NCBI GenBank assembly: GCA_900543585.1
Contig: UQRP01000008.1
Span: forward strand, 1 to 64,000
Direction: 5' to 3'
Length of the DNA stretch: 64,000 nt
Origin: an uncultured Prevotella sp.
GTDB taxonomy: Bacteria; Bacteroidota; Bacteroidia; Bacteroidales; Bacteroidaceae
Shown here: positions 16,971 to 24,720 of the stretch, in pieces
How the letters are laid out: every line of letters starts with the position of its first letter
How positions within the stretch are numbered: the stretch's first letter is position 1
The notes under the pieces: model-generated
Seen by the model: only the letters and a program-made list of their open reading frames with translations
Database searches by the model: none
What the model was told of the DNA's origin: nothing
Made by a program: the position numbers and the translations under genes

Positions 16971-17402
16971 TTACTCGATGACAACCAGGGCGTCGTCTTC
17001 CATTACACTTTGTCCGGTCTTGACGCAGATAGCGGTGACCTTACCGTCTTTCTCGGCTTCAATGTTGTTGGCCATCTTCATGGCTTCAAGCACGAGCACG
17101 GTGTCACCGGCTTTCACCTCGTCGCCGACGTTGACATTGATGGCAGTGATGGTGCCGGGCAGGGGGGCTTTGATGGCATTGGCGGTGTTGACATTTCCTG
17201 CAGGAGTAGCCTCCTCGGCATTGTCTTCCTGGGCAGCTTTGCCAAGAACTACTTTCGGCTTCTCCTCCTCAGCAGGCTTCTCCATTCCTACTTCGAATTC
17301 TTCACCGTTAACTTTGACGTTGGCGACATTCGTCTCTTCGTTGACATCGGTAATCTCGACATCATACTCTTTGCCGTCGATGGTATATTTGAACTTTTTC
17401 AT
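16971..17402 (-). CDS. mmdC: biotin carboxyl carrier subunit
   Basis: 143 aa. A C-terminal biotinyl domain (about 70-143) carries the biotinylation motif EAMKM with Lys109 as the acceptor. The N-terminal region has the KKFKYTIDGKEYDVEITD start typical of decarboxylase gamma subunits, then a Glu/Lys/Ala/Pro linker. It would carry CO2 between the carboxyltransferase MmdA and a membrane decarboxylase or a biotin carboxylase. The start is set at the Met beginning MKKFKY; the upstream extension overlaps the neighbouring small gene. Third gene of the mmdA - small subunit - mmdC unit. Confidence 0.9.
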   Translation of the reverse strand: MKKFKYTIDGKEYDVEITDVNEETNVANVKVNGEEFEVGMEKPAEEEKPKVVLGKAAQEDNAEEATPAGNVNTANAIKAPLPGTITAINVNVGDEVKAGDTVLVLEAMKMANNIEAEKDGKVTAICVKTGQSVMEDDALVVIE

Positions 17403-17409
17403 CGTATTG

Positions 17410-17559
17410 TTATGGTTTAGCTGTGAAAGAGAGCTGCTTGGCATCCCAAAGCGTATGCTTGGGCTTAATGGTGATCACCCCCGGCTCCCGGTCATGCACG
17501 TTGTTGCCCTGGTACTCGAAGATGGCCATGGCAATGGCAGCATAGATATTCTTATCCAT
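17410..17559 (-). CDS. MmdE-like small subunit (OadG C-terminal tail homologue)
   Basis: 49 aa between mmdA and mmdC, 7 bases before mmdC. The segments IYAAIAMAIFEYQGN, HDREPGVITIKP and the Trp-x-x-K region resemble the cytosolic C-terminal tail of OadG/MmdD delta subunits (AAIAMAL...HD.E...ITI...W..K). There is no membrane helix. Veillonella methylmalonyl-CoA decarboxylase has a separate epsilon subunit (MmdE, about 55 aa) homologous to the delta tail, and this protein fits that description. It would help hold the carboxyltransferase and biotin carrier together. The assignment rests on motif memory, not a search. Confidence 0.72.
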   Translation of the reverse strand: MDKNIYAAIAMAIFEYQGNNVHDREPGVITIKPKHTLWDAKQLSFTAKP

Positions 17560-17579
17560 TATTTATCGTTTCAAATCGT

Positions 17580-19145
17580 TTACATTGGCATGCAGCCGTG
17601 TTTCTTTGCAGGCAGAGACTGGCGCTTATGAGCCAGCTGAGCCAGTCCGCGGCAGATACGGAAGCGGGTGTTGCGCGGCTCAATGACATCATCAATATAT
17701 CCGAACTGTGCAGCCTGATAAGGATTGGCGAAAGTCTCTGTGTACTCTTCTTCCTTCTCAGCGAGGAAGGCCTTGACATCACCGCCTTCTTCCTTGATCT
17801 TCTTGGCCTCTTTGCCGCAGAGAATGGCAACAGCACCACTGGCACCCATGACGGCAATCTCTGATGTTGGCCATGCAAAATTGAGGTCAGAACGTAGCTG
17901 CTTGCAGCCCATGACGATATGGCTGCCACCGTAGCTCTTGCGCAGTGTTATGGTGATCTTTGGCACCGTGGCCTCGCCATAAGCGTAGAGCAACTGTGCG
18001 CCATGAAGAATCACGGCATTGTATTCCTGACCTGTGCCGGGAAGGAAGCCGGGAACGTCGACGAGGCTGACGATAGGAATGTTGAAAGCGTCGCAGAAGC
18101 GTACGAAACGGGCACCCTTGCGTGAGGCATTGACGTCAAGAACGCCTGCATAAGCTGCGGGCTGATTGGCGACGATACCTACGCTCTGACCATTGAAGCG
18201 TGCAAAGCCAGTGATGATATTCTTGGCAAACTTGGGTTGTACCTCGAAGAACTCGCCATTGTCAGTGATAGAGGTTATCACCTTATACATATCATAGGCC
18301 TTGTTGGGGTCGTCAGGGAGGATCTCGTTCAGAAGGTCGGCTTTGCGGTCGATGGGGTCTGTGCACTCCACACGTGGAGCCATCTCTGTGTTGTTGGATG
18401 GGATGTAGCTAAGAAGCTTCTTAATCATAGCCATAGCCTCCTCTTCGGTCTTTGCCGTGAAGCTTGTCACGCCACTCTTGCTGGCATGGACGCTGGCGCC
18501 ACCGAGGTGCTCGGAGTCAATATCCTCGCCCGTGACGGTCTTTACTACTTTCGGACCTGTAAGGAACATATAGCTTGTGCCCTCAGTCATGAGGATGAAG
18601 TCTGTCAAGGCAGGAGAATAGACGGCACCACCGGCGCAGGGACCGAGAATCATGGAAATCTGAGGAATGACACCTGATGCAAGGATGTTGCGCTCGAAAA
18701 TCTCACCGTAACCAGCCAGAGCTGAGATACCCTCCTGGATACGCGCACCACCGGAGTCGTTCATGCAGATAACAGGGGCGCCATTTTGCATGGCCATATC
18801 CATGACCTTGCAAATCTTCTGAGCCATCGTCTCTGACAGAGAACCGCCGTTGACGGTAAAGTCCTGTGCATAGACGTAAACGAGGCGACCGTCAATGGTA
18901 GCACTGCCGGCTACCACACCATCACCGAGGAATTGCTTCTTCTCCATACCGAAGTTATGGCAGCGGTGGAGCTTGAACATATCATACTCCTCAAAAGAGT
19001 CTTTATCAACAAGCATCTCGATACGCTCGCGGGCTGTGTATTTGCCACGGGCATGCTGCTTGTCGATGGCCTTCTGGCCACCTCCGAGACGGGCTTGCTC
19101 ACGCTTGGCGACAAGCTCCTTGATTTTCTCTGTTTGAATGCTCAT
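17580..19145 (-). CDS. mmdA: biotin-dependent acyl-CoA carboxyltransferase (MmdA/PccB)
   Basis: 521 aa carboxyltransferase with the crotonase-fold pair of the PccB/MmdA family. The N-half has GGQKAIDKQHARGKYTARERI, NDSGGARIQEGI and GPCAGGAVYSPAL. The C-half has VDVPGFLPGTGQE and SYGGSHIVMGCKQL. It transfers the carboxyl group between (methyl)malonyl-CoA and biotin. In Bacteroidales it is usually the alpha subunit of Na+-pumping methylmalonyl-CoA decarboxylase, used in propionate formation. The membrane subunits MmdB and MmdD are not in this cluster, so a propionyl-CoA carboxylase role remains open. It is divergent from galE. Confidence 0.9.
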   Translation of the reverse strand: MSIQTEKIKELVAKREQARLGGGQKAIDKQHARGKYTARERIEMLVDKDSFEEYDMFKLHRCHNFGMEKKQFLGDGVVAGSATIDGRLVYVYAQDFTVNGGSLSETMAQKICKVMDMAMQNGAPVICMNDSGGARIQEGISALAGYGEIFERNILASGVIPQISMILGPCAGGAVYSPALTDFILMTEGTSYMFLTGPKVVKTVTGEDIDSEHLGGASVHASKSGVTSFTAKTEEEAMAMIKKLLSYIPSNNTEMAPRVECTDPIDRKADLLNEILPDDPNKAYDMYKVITSITDNGEFFEVQPKFAKNIITGFARFNGQSVGIVANQPAAYAGVLDVNASRKGARFVRFCDAFNIPIVSLVDVPGFLPGTGQEYNAVILHGAQLLYAYGEATVPKITITLRKSYGGSHIVMGCKQLRSDLNFAWPTSEIAVMGASGAVAILCGKEAKKIKEEGGDVKAFLAEKEEEYTETFANPYQAAQFGYIDDVIEPRNTRFRICRGLAQLAHKRQSLPAKKHGCMPM

Positions 19146-19206
19146 AATTCTTATTTTGTGTATTCTTATTGGTGTTCTTGATGTGTGCTTTTCTTAAATA
19201 TAGGTG

Positions 19207-19214
19207 CAAAGTTA
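19207..19214 (-). promoter_or_regulatory. promoter -7 element for mmdA
   Basis: CAAAGTTA on the plus strand reads TAACTTTG on the minus strand, 62 bases before mmdA. It lies back to back with the galE promoter in the same 160-base divergent region. Confidence 0.5.
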
Positions 19215-19234
19215 CTAATTTTTTGATTAAAACG

Positions 19235-19265
19235 CTTGCCAGTCAAAGAAAAAGCATTATCTTTG
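19235..19265 (+). promoter_or_regulatory. galE promoter
   Basis: CTTG at 19235-19238 and TATCTTTG at 19258-19265 are 19 bases apart, matching the Bacteroidota layout. The galE ATG is 40 bases downstream. Confidence 0.72.
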
Positions 19266-19304
19266 CTGCTGATAAAACTAAAACATCATTAATTTCTATA
19301 AATT

Positions 19305-20345
19305 ATGAAACAGACAATACTTGTCACAGGTGGTACGGGCTTTATCGGCTCCCATACTTCTGTAGAGCTCATAGAGGCTGGTTATAAGGTTGTTATCGTG
19401 GATGACCTCTCCAACTCTAAGATAGAAGTGCTCGACGGAATAGAGAAGATTACGGGTGTCCGTCCGGCTTTTGAAAAGGTTGATCTTCGTGACAAGGAAG
19501 CAACGGAGAATGTCTTTAGAAAATATCCGGACATCGAAGGCATCATTCATTTTGCAGCCAGTAAGGCTGTAGGTGAGAGTGTGCAGAAGCCGTTGCTCTA
19601 TTATCGTAATAATATTACATCGCTCATCAACCTCCTGGAACTGATGCCGAAATATAATGTCAAGGGTATCATCTTCTCGTCAAGTTGCACCGTCTACGGT
19701 CAGCCGAAGCCAGAGAACCTCCCTGTCACAGAGAAGGCACCTCATCAGAAAGCTACATCGCCTTATGGTAACACCAAGGAGATCAATGAGCAGATAATCT
19801 ATGATTATATCCATAGTGGCGCTCCTATCAAGAGCATTATCCTGAGATATTTCAATCCTATTGGTGCTCACCCGTCAGCACTCATCGGTGAGCTGCCAAA
19901 TGGAACGCCGATGAATCTTATCCCATACGTTACTCAGACAGCGATGGGGATTCGCAAGCAGCTGACAATCTTCGGCAATGATTACAATACACCTGACGGT
20001 ACATGTATTCGTGACTACATCTATGTTGTAGACCTTGCCAAGGCGCATGTATCGGCTATGCGACGGGTTCTCGACGATGAAGATAGCCCAATGATTGACT
20101 ACTTCAATATTGGTACTGGTCATGGCAATTCTACATTGGAAATCGTAGAGACCTTTGAGAAGGCCACTGGCGTGAAGCTCAATTGGAAATATGGGCCGCG
20201 CCGCGAAGGTGATATTGAAAAGATATGGGGCGATTGCTCCAAAGCTAATAAGGAACTTGGCTGGAAGGCCGAGACGCCTCTCGATGATGTGCTGCGCTCC
20301 GCTTGGAAGTGGCAGCAGAAATTGAGAGAGGACGGAATCATGTAA
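19305..20345 (+). CDS. galE: UDP-glucose 4-epimerase
   Basis: 346 aa extended SDR enzyme, which interconverts UDP-galactose and UDP-glucose. The NAD-binding GGTGFIGSH is at residues 8-16. The catalytic Tyr154 and Lys158 are in SPYGNTKE, with the partner serine in FSSSCTVYG. The galactose kinase and mutarotase genes of the same pathway are 6 kb away on the other strand. It also supplies UDP-Gal for surface glycans. Full length. Confidence 0.95.
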   Translation: MKQTILVTGGTGFIGSHTSVELIEAGYKVVIVDDLSNSKIEVLDGIEKITGVRPAFEKVDLRDKEATENVFRKYPDIEGIIHFAASKAVGESVQKPLLYYRNNITSLINLLELMPKYNVKGIIFSSSCTVYGQPKPENLPVTEKAPHQKATSPYGNTKEINEQIIYDYIHSGAPIKSIILRYFNPIGAHPSALIGELPNGTPMNLIPYVTQTAMGIRKQLTIFGNDYNTPDGTCIRDYIYVVDLAKAHVSAMRRVLDDEDSPMIDYFNIGTGHGNSTLEIVETFEKATGVKLNWKYGPRREGDIEKIWGDCSKANKELGWKAETPLDDVLRSAWKWQQKLREDGIM

Positions 20346-20353
20346 CTTTTTTA

Positions 20354-20374
20354 GCGGGTCTACCCCGCGTTTTT
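20354..20374 (+). terminator. first galE terminator hairpin
   Basis: GCGGG (20354-20358) pairs with CCCGC (20364-20368), loop TCTAC, then GTTTTT. It begins 8 bases after the galE stop. Confidence 0.65.
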
Positions 20375-20388
20375 GTGTTTGTGTTGTT

Positions 20389-20428
20389 GTGAGGTTCACG
20401 ACGTGATGTCGTGGCCTCACTTTTTTTT
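20389..20428 (+). terminator. second galE terminator hairpin
   Basis: GTGAGG..CACGAC at 20389-20402 pairs with GTCGTG.CCTCAC at 20408-20420, with a small internal bulge. A run of eight T follows at 20421-20428. It is a stronger backup behind the first hairpin. Confidence 0.85.
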
Positions 20429-20470
20429 GAAAAAAAACATTAAGATGTGTGCTAAGTGAAAGAAAAGTAG

Positions 20471-20478
20471 TAACTTTG
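20471..20478 (+). promoter_or_regulatory. rpsP promoter -7 element
   Basis: TAACTTTG matches the consensus, 63 bases before the rpsP ATG. No clear TTG at the -33 position. Confidence 0.6.
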
Positions 20479-20540
20479 CACCCGCTGTCACGAGATGGCA
20501 GCATAAAATTCAAACCTTATAAAAAAGTTTTTTAAACACA

Positions 20541-21104
20541 ATGGCAACAAAAATCAGATTGCAGCGTGGCGGCCACAAGAACTACGCAGTTTACAGAATT
20601 GTGATCGCTGACGTGAGAGCACCACGTGATGGTAAGTTTATCGAGAAGATTGGTACATTCAATCCTAACACCAATCCTGCTACCGTAGATTTGAATTTCG
20701 ACCGTGCCCTTTATTGGGTAGAGGTAGGCGCACAGCCCACTGACACTGTCCGCAACATCCTTAAGGGAGAGGGCGTCTACATGATGAAGCATCTTCGTGG
20801 TGGCGTTAAGAAGGGCGCTTTCGACGAGGCTGCTTGCCAGCAGAAGTTCGAGGCTTGGAAGACAGCCAAGGATCAGAAGCTGACTGCTGCTAAGGACGCT
20901 CAGGCTAAGAACCGTCAGGAGGCTGCTGCTAAGGCTCTCGACGCTGAGAAGAAGGTCAACGAGGCTATCGCTAAGAAGGTCGCTGACAAGAAGGCCGCTG
21001 AGGCTGCTGCTAAAGCTGAGGCTGAGGCTGCAAAGGCTGCTGAAGCTGCTGAGGCTGCACAGACAGAGGCTCCCGCTGAGGAGGCTGCTCCTGCTGAGGC
21101 TTAA
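20541..21104 (+). CDS. rpsP: 30S ribosomal protein S16 with long C-terminal extension
   Basis: 187 aa. Residues 1-85 or so are a standard S16 ([54 protein letters not shown]). S16 usually has 80-90 residues; here another 100 residues follow. They are first mixed, then from about residue 118 nearly pure Ala/Lys/Glu and predicted helical, ending in [11 protein letters not shown]. Such extensions are known in Bacteroidota S16; their role is unknown to me. Own promoter and strong terminator, so a single-gene transcript. Confidence 0.95.
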   Translation: MATKIRLQRGGHKNYAVYRIVIADVRAPRDGKFIEKIGTFNPNTNPATVDLNFDRALYWVEVGAQPTDTVRNILKGEGVYMMKHLRGGVKKGAFDEAACQQKFEAWKTAKDQKLTAAKDAQAKNRQEAAAKALDAEKKVNEAIAKKVADKKAAEAAAKAEAEAAKAAEAAEAAQTEAPAEEAAPAEA

Positions 21105-21128
21105 AGGTCGTAACAACGAATTAAATGA

Positions 21129-21161
21129 GCCCCCACTGACATCGTCAGTGGGGGCTTTTTT
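21129..21161 (+). terminator. rpsP terminator
   Basis: A perfect 12-bp stem, GCCCCCACTGAC (21129-21140) with 21144-21155, loop ATC, followed by TTTTTTC. The opposite strand gene aguB ends 3 bases later. Confidence 0.93.
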
Positions 21162-21163
21162 CG

Positions 21164-22045
21164 TCAGTCAACAAATCTTTTTGTGATGTCTCCGTATTGG
21201 TCTATGCGCCTGTCTCTGAGGAATGGCCACCACCTGCGCACCTGCTCGCTCCGTGAGAGGTCTACCTCTACAATCTGTTCCACCTCTTTATCTATGGGCG
21301 CTCTGTAGAGCAACTCTCCCTGTGGCCCTGCTAAAAAACTTGAGCCCCAGAAGGTGATACCATTGGTCTGGCCGCTTGGGTCTGGCTCATAACCGGTACG
21401 GTTGACGGTGATAACCGGAAGTCCATTGGCTACGGCATGACCGCGTTGTATCGTTGTCCAGGCTTCCCGCTGTCGCTCCTGCTCATCGTCTGTATCTGAA
21501 GATTCATATCCTATTGCTGTAGGATAGATGAGCATCTCTGCACCCTGCAAAGCCATAAGGCGTGCTGCTTCTGGATACCATTGGTCCCAACAGACAAGAA
21601 TGCCAAGACGGCCTAACGAAGTGTTGATAGGGTGGAAGCCGAGATCGCCAGGAGTGAAATAAAATTTCTCATAGTAAGCCGGGTCGTCAGGAATATGCAT
21701 CTTACGGTATATCCCGGCTATACTGCCATCGGTGTCCATTACAACGGCAGTGTTGTGGTAGAGTCCTGGAGCGCGTTTCTCAAAAAGTGAGGTGACAATG
21801 ACAACTGACAACTCATGAGCCAGTTGACAGAAAAGCTCGGTGGAAGGGCCGGGGATGGGCTCTGCAAGGTCGAACTTGTCCACGTCTTCCGTCTGGCAGA
21901 AATACAGGCTGTTGTGAAGTTCCTGAAGGACGATGAGCTGTGCTCCGGAGTTGGCGAGTTTCTTTATCTTTTCTACAAGGCGTAACTTGTTGTTTTCAAC
22001 ATTGGATGTATTGTGTTGTTGAATGATTCCTACTTTTATTTTCAT
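21164..22045 (-). CDS. aguB: N-carbamoylputrescine amidase
   Basis: 293 aa nitrilase-superfamily enzyme that hydrolyses N-carbamoylputrescine to putrescine, CO2 and ammonia. The Glu-Lys-Cys triad is visible: Glu in VLQELHN, Lys in IYRKMHIPDDP, Cys in LVCWDQWYPEAARL. The family marker YEKFYFTPGD is present. It follows agmatine deiminase by 14 bases and completes the two-step agmatine-to-putrescine route. Full length. Confidence 0.95.
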   Translation of the reverse strand: MKIKVGIIQQHNTSNVENNKLRLVEKIKKLANSGAQLIVLQELHNSLYFCQTEDVDKFDLAEPIPGPSTELFCQLAHELSVVIVTSLFEKRAPGLYHNTAVVMDTDGSIAGIYRKMHIPDDPAYYEKFYFTPGDLGFHPINTSLGRLGILVCWDQWYPEAARLMALQGAEMLIYPTAIGYESSDTDDEQERQREAWTTIQRGHAVANGLPVITVNRTGYEPDPSGQTNGITFWGSSFLAGPQGELLYRAPIDKEVEQIVEVDLSRSEQVRRWWPFLRDRRIDQYGDITKRFVD

Positions 22046-22059
22046 GGATGTATATTCTT

Positions 22060-23124
22060 TTAAGAGATTCTTAATGTATCAGTTGGCAATTGCATTGTCA
22101 GGCAATGTATGGAGCCATGTTGCCGGACGATAGTAGATGCGTCGATAGCCACCATCTCTCTGTCTGGGAAAGCGGAGGCTATAGCTTTGACGGCCTTAGT
22201 GTCGAGGTCGGGCTGATGGTAAGTGGGGACTAATACGGCACCATTGATGACAAGGAAGTTGGCATAGGTGGCTGGGAGACGGTCCTGACCATCAAACATT
22301 GCTCTTGGCATTGGTAGGGGAATGAGACGGTAGGGCTTTCCTTCCTCTGTTTTGAGATTCTTGAGTTGTGCCTCCAAAAGTAGAAAGTCTTCATACTGTG
22401 GATCTGTAGTATCGGTGCAACTTACATATAATAATGTGTCATCGGGGGCAAAGCGAACAATGGTATCTATATGTCCGTCAGTATCGTCTCCGATAAGCTG
22501 TCCGTGGTCAAGCCAGATAACTCTCTTGGCATGGAGGCGTCGCAGGAGCTCATTCTCTATTTCAGCCTGACTTTTTGGCTGATTTCTGTTGGGTGCCATA
22601 AGACAGAATGATGTTGTCATGATAGTACCTTTACCGTCGCTCTCAATAGAACCGCCCTCAAGAACAAAGTCGTTGTTGTCCACGAGTTCTCCGTTGAAGA
22701 CACCCTGGGCATAGAGCGTACGGGTGATGGCGTTGTCTTTCTCAGATTCGAACTTTCTCCCCCAACCATTAAATCGGAAGTCTAAAAGCTGACGTTGGCC
22801 GTTGGAACCCAAGAGAGTGATGGGACCATGATCTCTGGCCCATGTGTCATTGCTTGGACATGGACAGATTCTGACATGGTGTCGCTTTTTATTAGTGCAG
22901 GCATTGGATTCGTCGTCTGCCGTGCTATTAAGCAGGTCTGCAACTTCTTGTGGGTGTGGGGTAGCGACAATGAGGTCTTCTCTTTGAAGTATAGCTTCTG
23001 CAATCTCAACGAACGTCGTTGTTATATCTTCGAGATAAGGTCGCCAGTCAGTGTCACTATGCGGCCACGTCAGCATAATGCCACTTTGTGGGGCCCATTC
23101 GGAGGGAAGAAAATATGGTTCCAT
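22060..23124 (-). CDS. aguA: agmatine deiminase
   Basis: 354 aa member of the guanidino-group modifying family (Porphyromonas-type peptidyl-arginine deiminase fold). It converts agmatine to N-carbamoylputrescine. Motifs: LTWPHSDTDW near residue 18, FVLEGGSIESDGKGT, a GHIDT segment, and the catalytic Cys in GSIHCLTMQLP at the C-terminus. First gene of the aguA-aguB pair. A candidate promoter element (minus TAATTTTG) is at 23146-23153. Confidence 0.95.
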   Translation of the reverse strand: MEPYFLPSEWAPQSGIMLTWPHSDTDWRPYLEDITTTFVEIAEAILQREDLIVATPHPQEVADLLNSTADDESNACTNKKRHHVRICPCPSNDTWARDHGPITLLGSNGQRQLLDFRFNGWGRKFESEKDNAITRTLYAQGVFNGELVDNNDFVLEGGSIESDGKGTIMTTSFCLMAPNRNQPKSQAEIENELLRRLHAKRVIWLDHGQLIGDDTDGHIDTIVRFAPDDTLLYVSCTDTTDPQYEDFLLLEAQLKNLKTEEGKPYRLIPLPMPRAMFDGQDRLPATYANFLVINGAVLVPTYHQPDLDTKAVKAIASAFPDREMVAIDASTIVRQHGSIHCLTMQLPTDTLRIS

Positions 23125-23145
23125 AAGTCTGTGCTATTAATATTG

Positions 23146-23153
23146 CAAAATTA
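23146..23153 (-). promoter_or_regulatory. aguA promoter -7 element
   Basis: CAAAATTA on the plus strand reads TAATTTTG on the minus strand, 22 bases before aguA. The -33 element is unclear. Confidence 0.5.
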
Positions 23154-23228
23154 AGGAAATTAATTTGCATAGCAGGGTAAAAAATAAAAAAACTCGCAGC
23201 CTTTTAGCTTCAATGTATGAAAAAGTAG

Positions 23229-23236
23229 TATCTTTG
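23229..23236 (+). promoter_or_regulatory. promoter -7 element of the FetA/B-like pair
   Basis: TATCTTTG lies 24 bases before the ATG at 23260. Upstream TTTTAG near 23202-23206 is only a weak -33 candidate. Confidence 0.55.
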
Positions 23237-23259
23237 TAGCAATAAAAGTCAGGTAAGTG

Positions 23260-23859
23260 ATGTTAGAATTCAAGAACACGACAGTAAGCCTACAAAATGG
23301 CGGCATGTCCACACCTTTCTCCCTTGTTGTGGAAGGGGGAGACGTTGTTGCCGTATGTGGAGCTCATGGTACTGGGAAAAGTACTGCGTTGCGTGCTATT
23401 CTTGGGCTGGAGCCTATATCTGAAGGCTTTATCACTATTGATGGGGAACTTGTGACCCCTGGCTCATCGGCGTATTTCCGTCAGATGATAGCCTATATTC
23501 CACAATTATTGCCACACAATGATATCACGGTCCGAGAGTTTGCCATGCGTCTCTTTGGACTGCGCACGAATGCTGCGACAAAATTCGACTTCAATAAGCT
23601 CCTTGCCGACTGGCAGTCATGGGGGATAGAAGGGTCTTTGGCTAACAGAAATATGAAAGACATCAGTGACGCTGATTTGCAACCGGTTTTGTTGTCTTTT
23701 CTTCCTTTGCTGAAAAAGAAGATTATTCTTATTGACAATCTTGCTCCTTCCGAAGTGGCTCGCTCTGTCATCTCTCGCTTAGTGGCATCGGCAGACACCG
23801 AGGTCGTTTATAGTTGCGTGGAGAATAAGATTGGGTGTAATAAAACTATAAATCTCTGA
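23260..23859 (+). CDS. degenerate ABC ATPase (FetA-like)
   Basis: 199 aa ABC-type nucleotide-binding protein. Walker A GAHGTGKS is intact at residues 34-41 and the Q-loop is Gln82 (YIPQLLPH). The signature LSGGQ is absent: the equivalent place reads KDISDADLQP near residue 134. Walker B is IILIDN with Asp159 but Asn160 where the catalytic Glu should be, and no switch His is seen (VVYSCVEN). So ATP binding is plausible but hydrolysis is doubtful. It precedes a FetB-like membrane protein by 3 bases, matching the FetA-FetB iron-export type of pair. ATG 23260 is used; a GTG one codon earlier is possible. Confidence 0.75.
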   Translation: MLEFKNTTVSLQNGGMSTPFSLVVEGGDVVAVCGAHGTGKSTALRAILGLEPISEGFITIDGELVTPGSSAYFRQMIAYIPQLLPHNDITVREFAMRLFGLRTNAATKFDFNKLLADWQSWGIEGSLANRNMKDISDADLQPVLLSFLPLLKKKIILIDNLAPSEVARSVISRLVASADTEVVYSCVENKIGCNKTINL

Positions 23860-23862
23860 TTC

Positions 23863-24720
23863 ATGAAAATAACTGCTTTAGGATTTTTGTTCGCGTTGGT
23901 GCTGACAGTTTTCCCTCTATATATCATCTTCCATTTCCGACTTAACGTCATGCGCCGTTTCAGCCTCAGCATGGTGCGAATGATCATTTCTGTCGCAGTG
24001 ATGGCTGTTGTCATCTGGGGGGCTGTGATTTTGAAGAGTATTGTCTATGATATCGTTATGTTGTTGCTCTTGTCAGCAACGTCGGCATTACTCACGTTGA
24101 ACCGCGCTCGGTTGAAGGTCTCACGATTGTTTATCCCTGTCAGCGTGGGTACACTGGCAGGCATTACTGTGTTAGCCTTCTATGGTCTGTTTCTCGTTAT
24201 GGGGCTGCACAATCCTTTTGTTCCACATCTTTTCCTTCCTTTCGTGGGGATTATAGCTGGTGAAATAGTTGGAGTCAACAGCAAGGCTCTGCAGACTTAT
24301 TACTCAGGCCTATTACATCATGCACAACTCTACAACTATATTCTTGGCAATGGTGGTACGCATCGTGAAGCCTTAGATTATTTTATGCGCCGTTGCATGC
24401 AATCGAGTGTCGTAATGGTGGGCAAAGGCATGTCGCGGCTGGTCCTGCTCACTTCACCGGTATTGTTGTTGGCAATGGTAATGAGTGGTACCGACATTTT
24501 TACAGCGGCTGTTTTCCAGATATTCTTCTATATAGCCGTTCTCTCCGCTTCCTTGTTATCGCTTCTTATTGTGCTTTATCTTGGACGTCGTTATAGCTTT
24601 GACCGTTACGAGCGTCTAAGGCCAGTGTCAACGACTTCATCCAGTCCTTCAGTACCCCACGATACTGATTCTGTGAGTCAGCCACAAGTAGCAGAACCCG
24701 AGAACCATCTTTCAGAGTAG
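23863..24720 (+). CDS. FetB/UPF0014-like ABC permease
   Basis: 285 aa integral membrane protein with about seven hydrophobic segments (near residues 3-22, 38-58, 62-80, 92-115, 120-138, 196-212 and 218-242). The central segment (GIIAGEIVGVNSKALQTYY, then a cytoplasmic LNYILGNG..REAL helix and MQSS) resembles the UPF0014/YbbM (FetB) iron exporter permease. The cytoplasmic tail (about 252-285) is Ser/Pro-rich and lies entirely over the opposite-strand esterase gene. The ATPase partner is just upstream. Confidence 0.7.
   Translation: MKITALGFLFALVLTVFPLYIIFHFRLNVMRRFSLSMVRMIISVAVMAVVIWGAVILKSIVYDIVMLLLLSATSALLTLNRARLKVSRLFIPVSVGTLAGITVLAFYGLFLVMGLHNPFVPHLFLPFVGIIAGEIVGVNSKALQTYYSGLLHHAQLYNYILGNGGTHREALDYFMRRCMQSSVVMVGKGMSRLVLLTSPVLLLAMVMSGTDIFTAAVFQIFFYIAVLSASLLSLLIVLYLGRRYSFDRYERLRPVSTTSSSPSVPHDTDSVSQPQVAEPENHLSE

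Noticed and set aside
20532..21116. Long minus-strand frame of Leu/Ser-rich protein over rpsP
   Set aside because: It is the mirror of the Ala/Lys/Glu codon runs of the S16 extension and has no recognisable domain.
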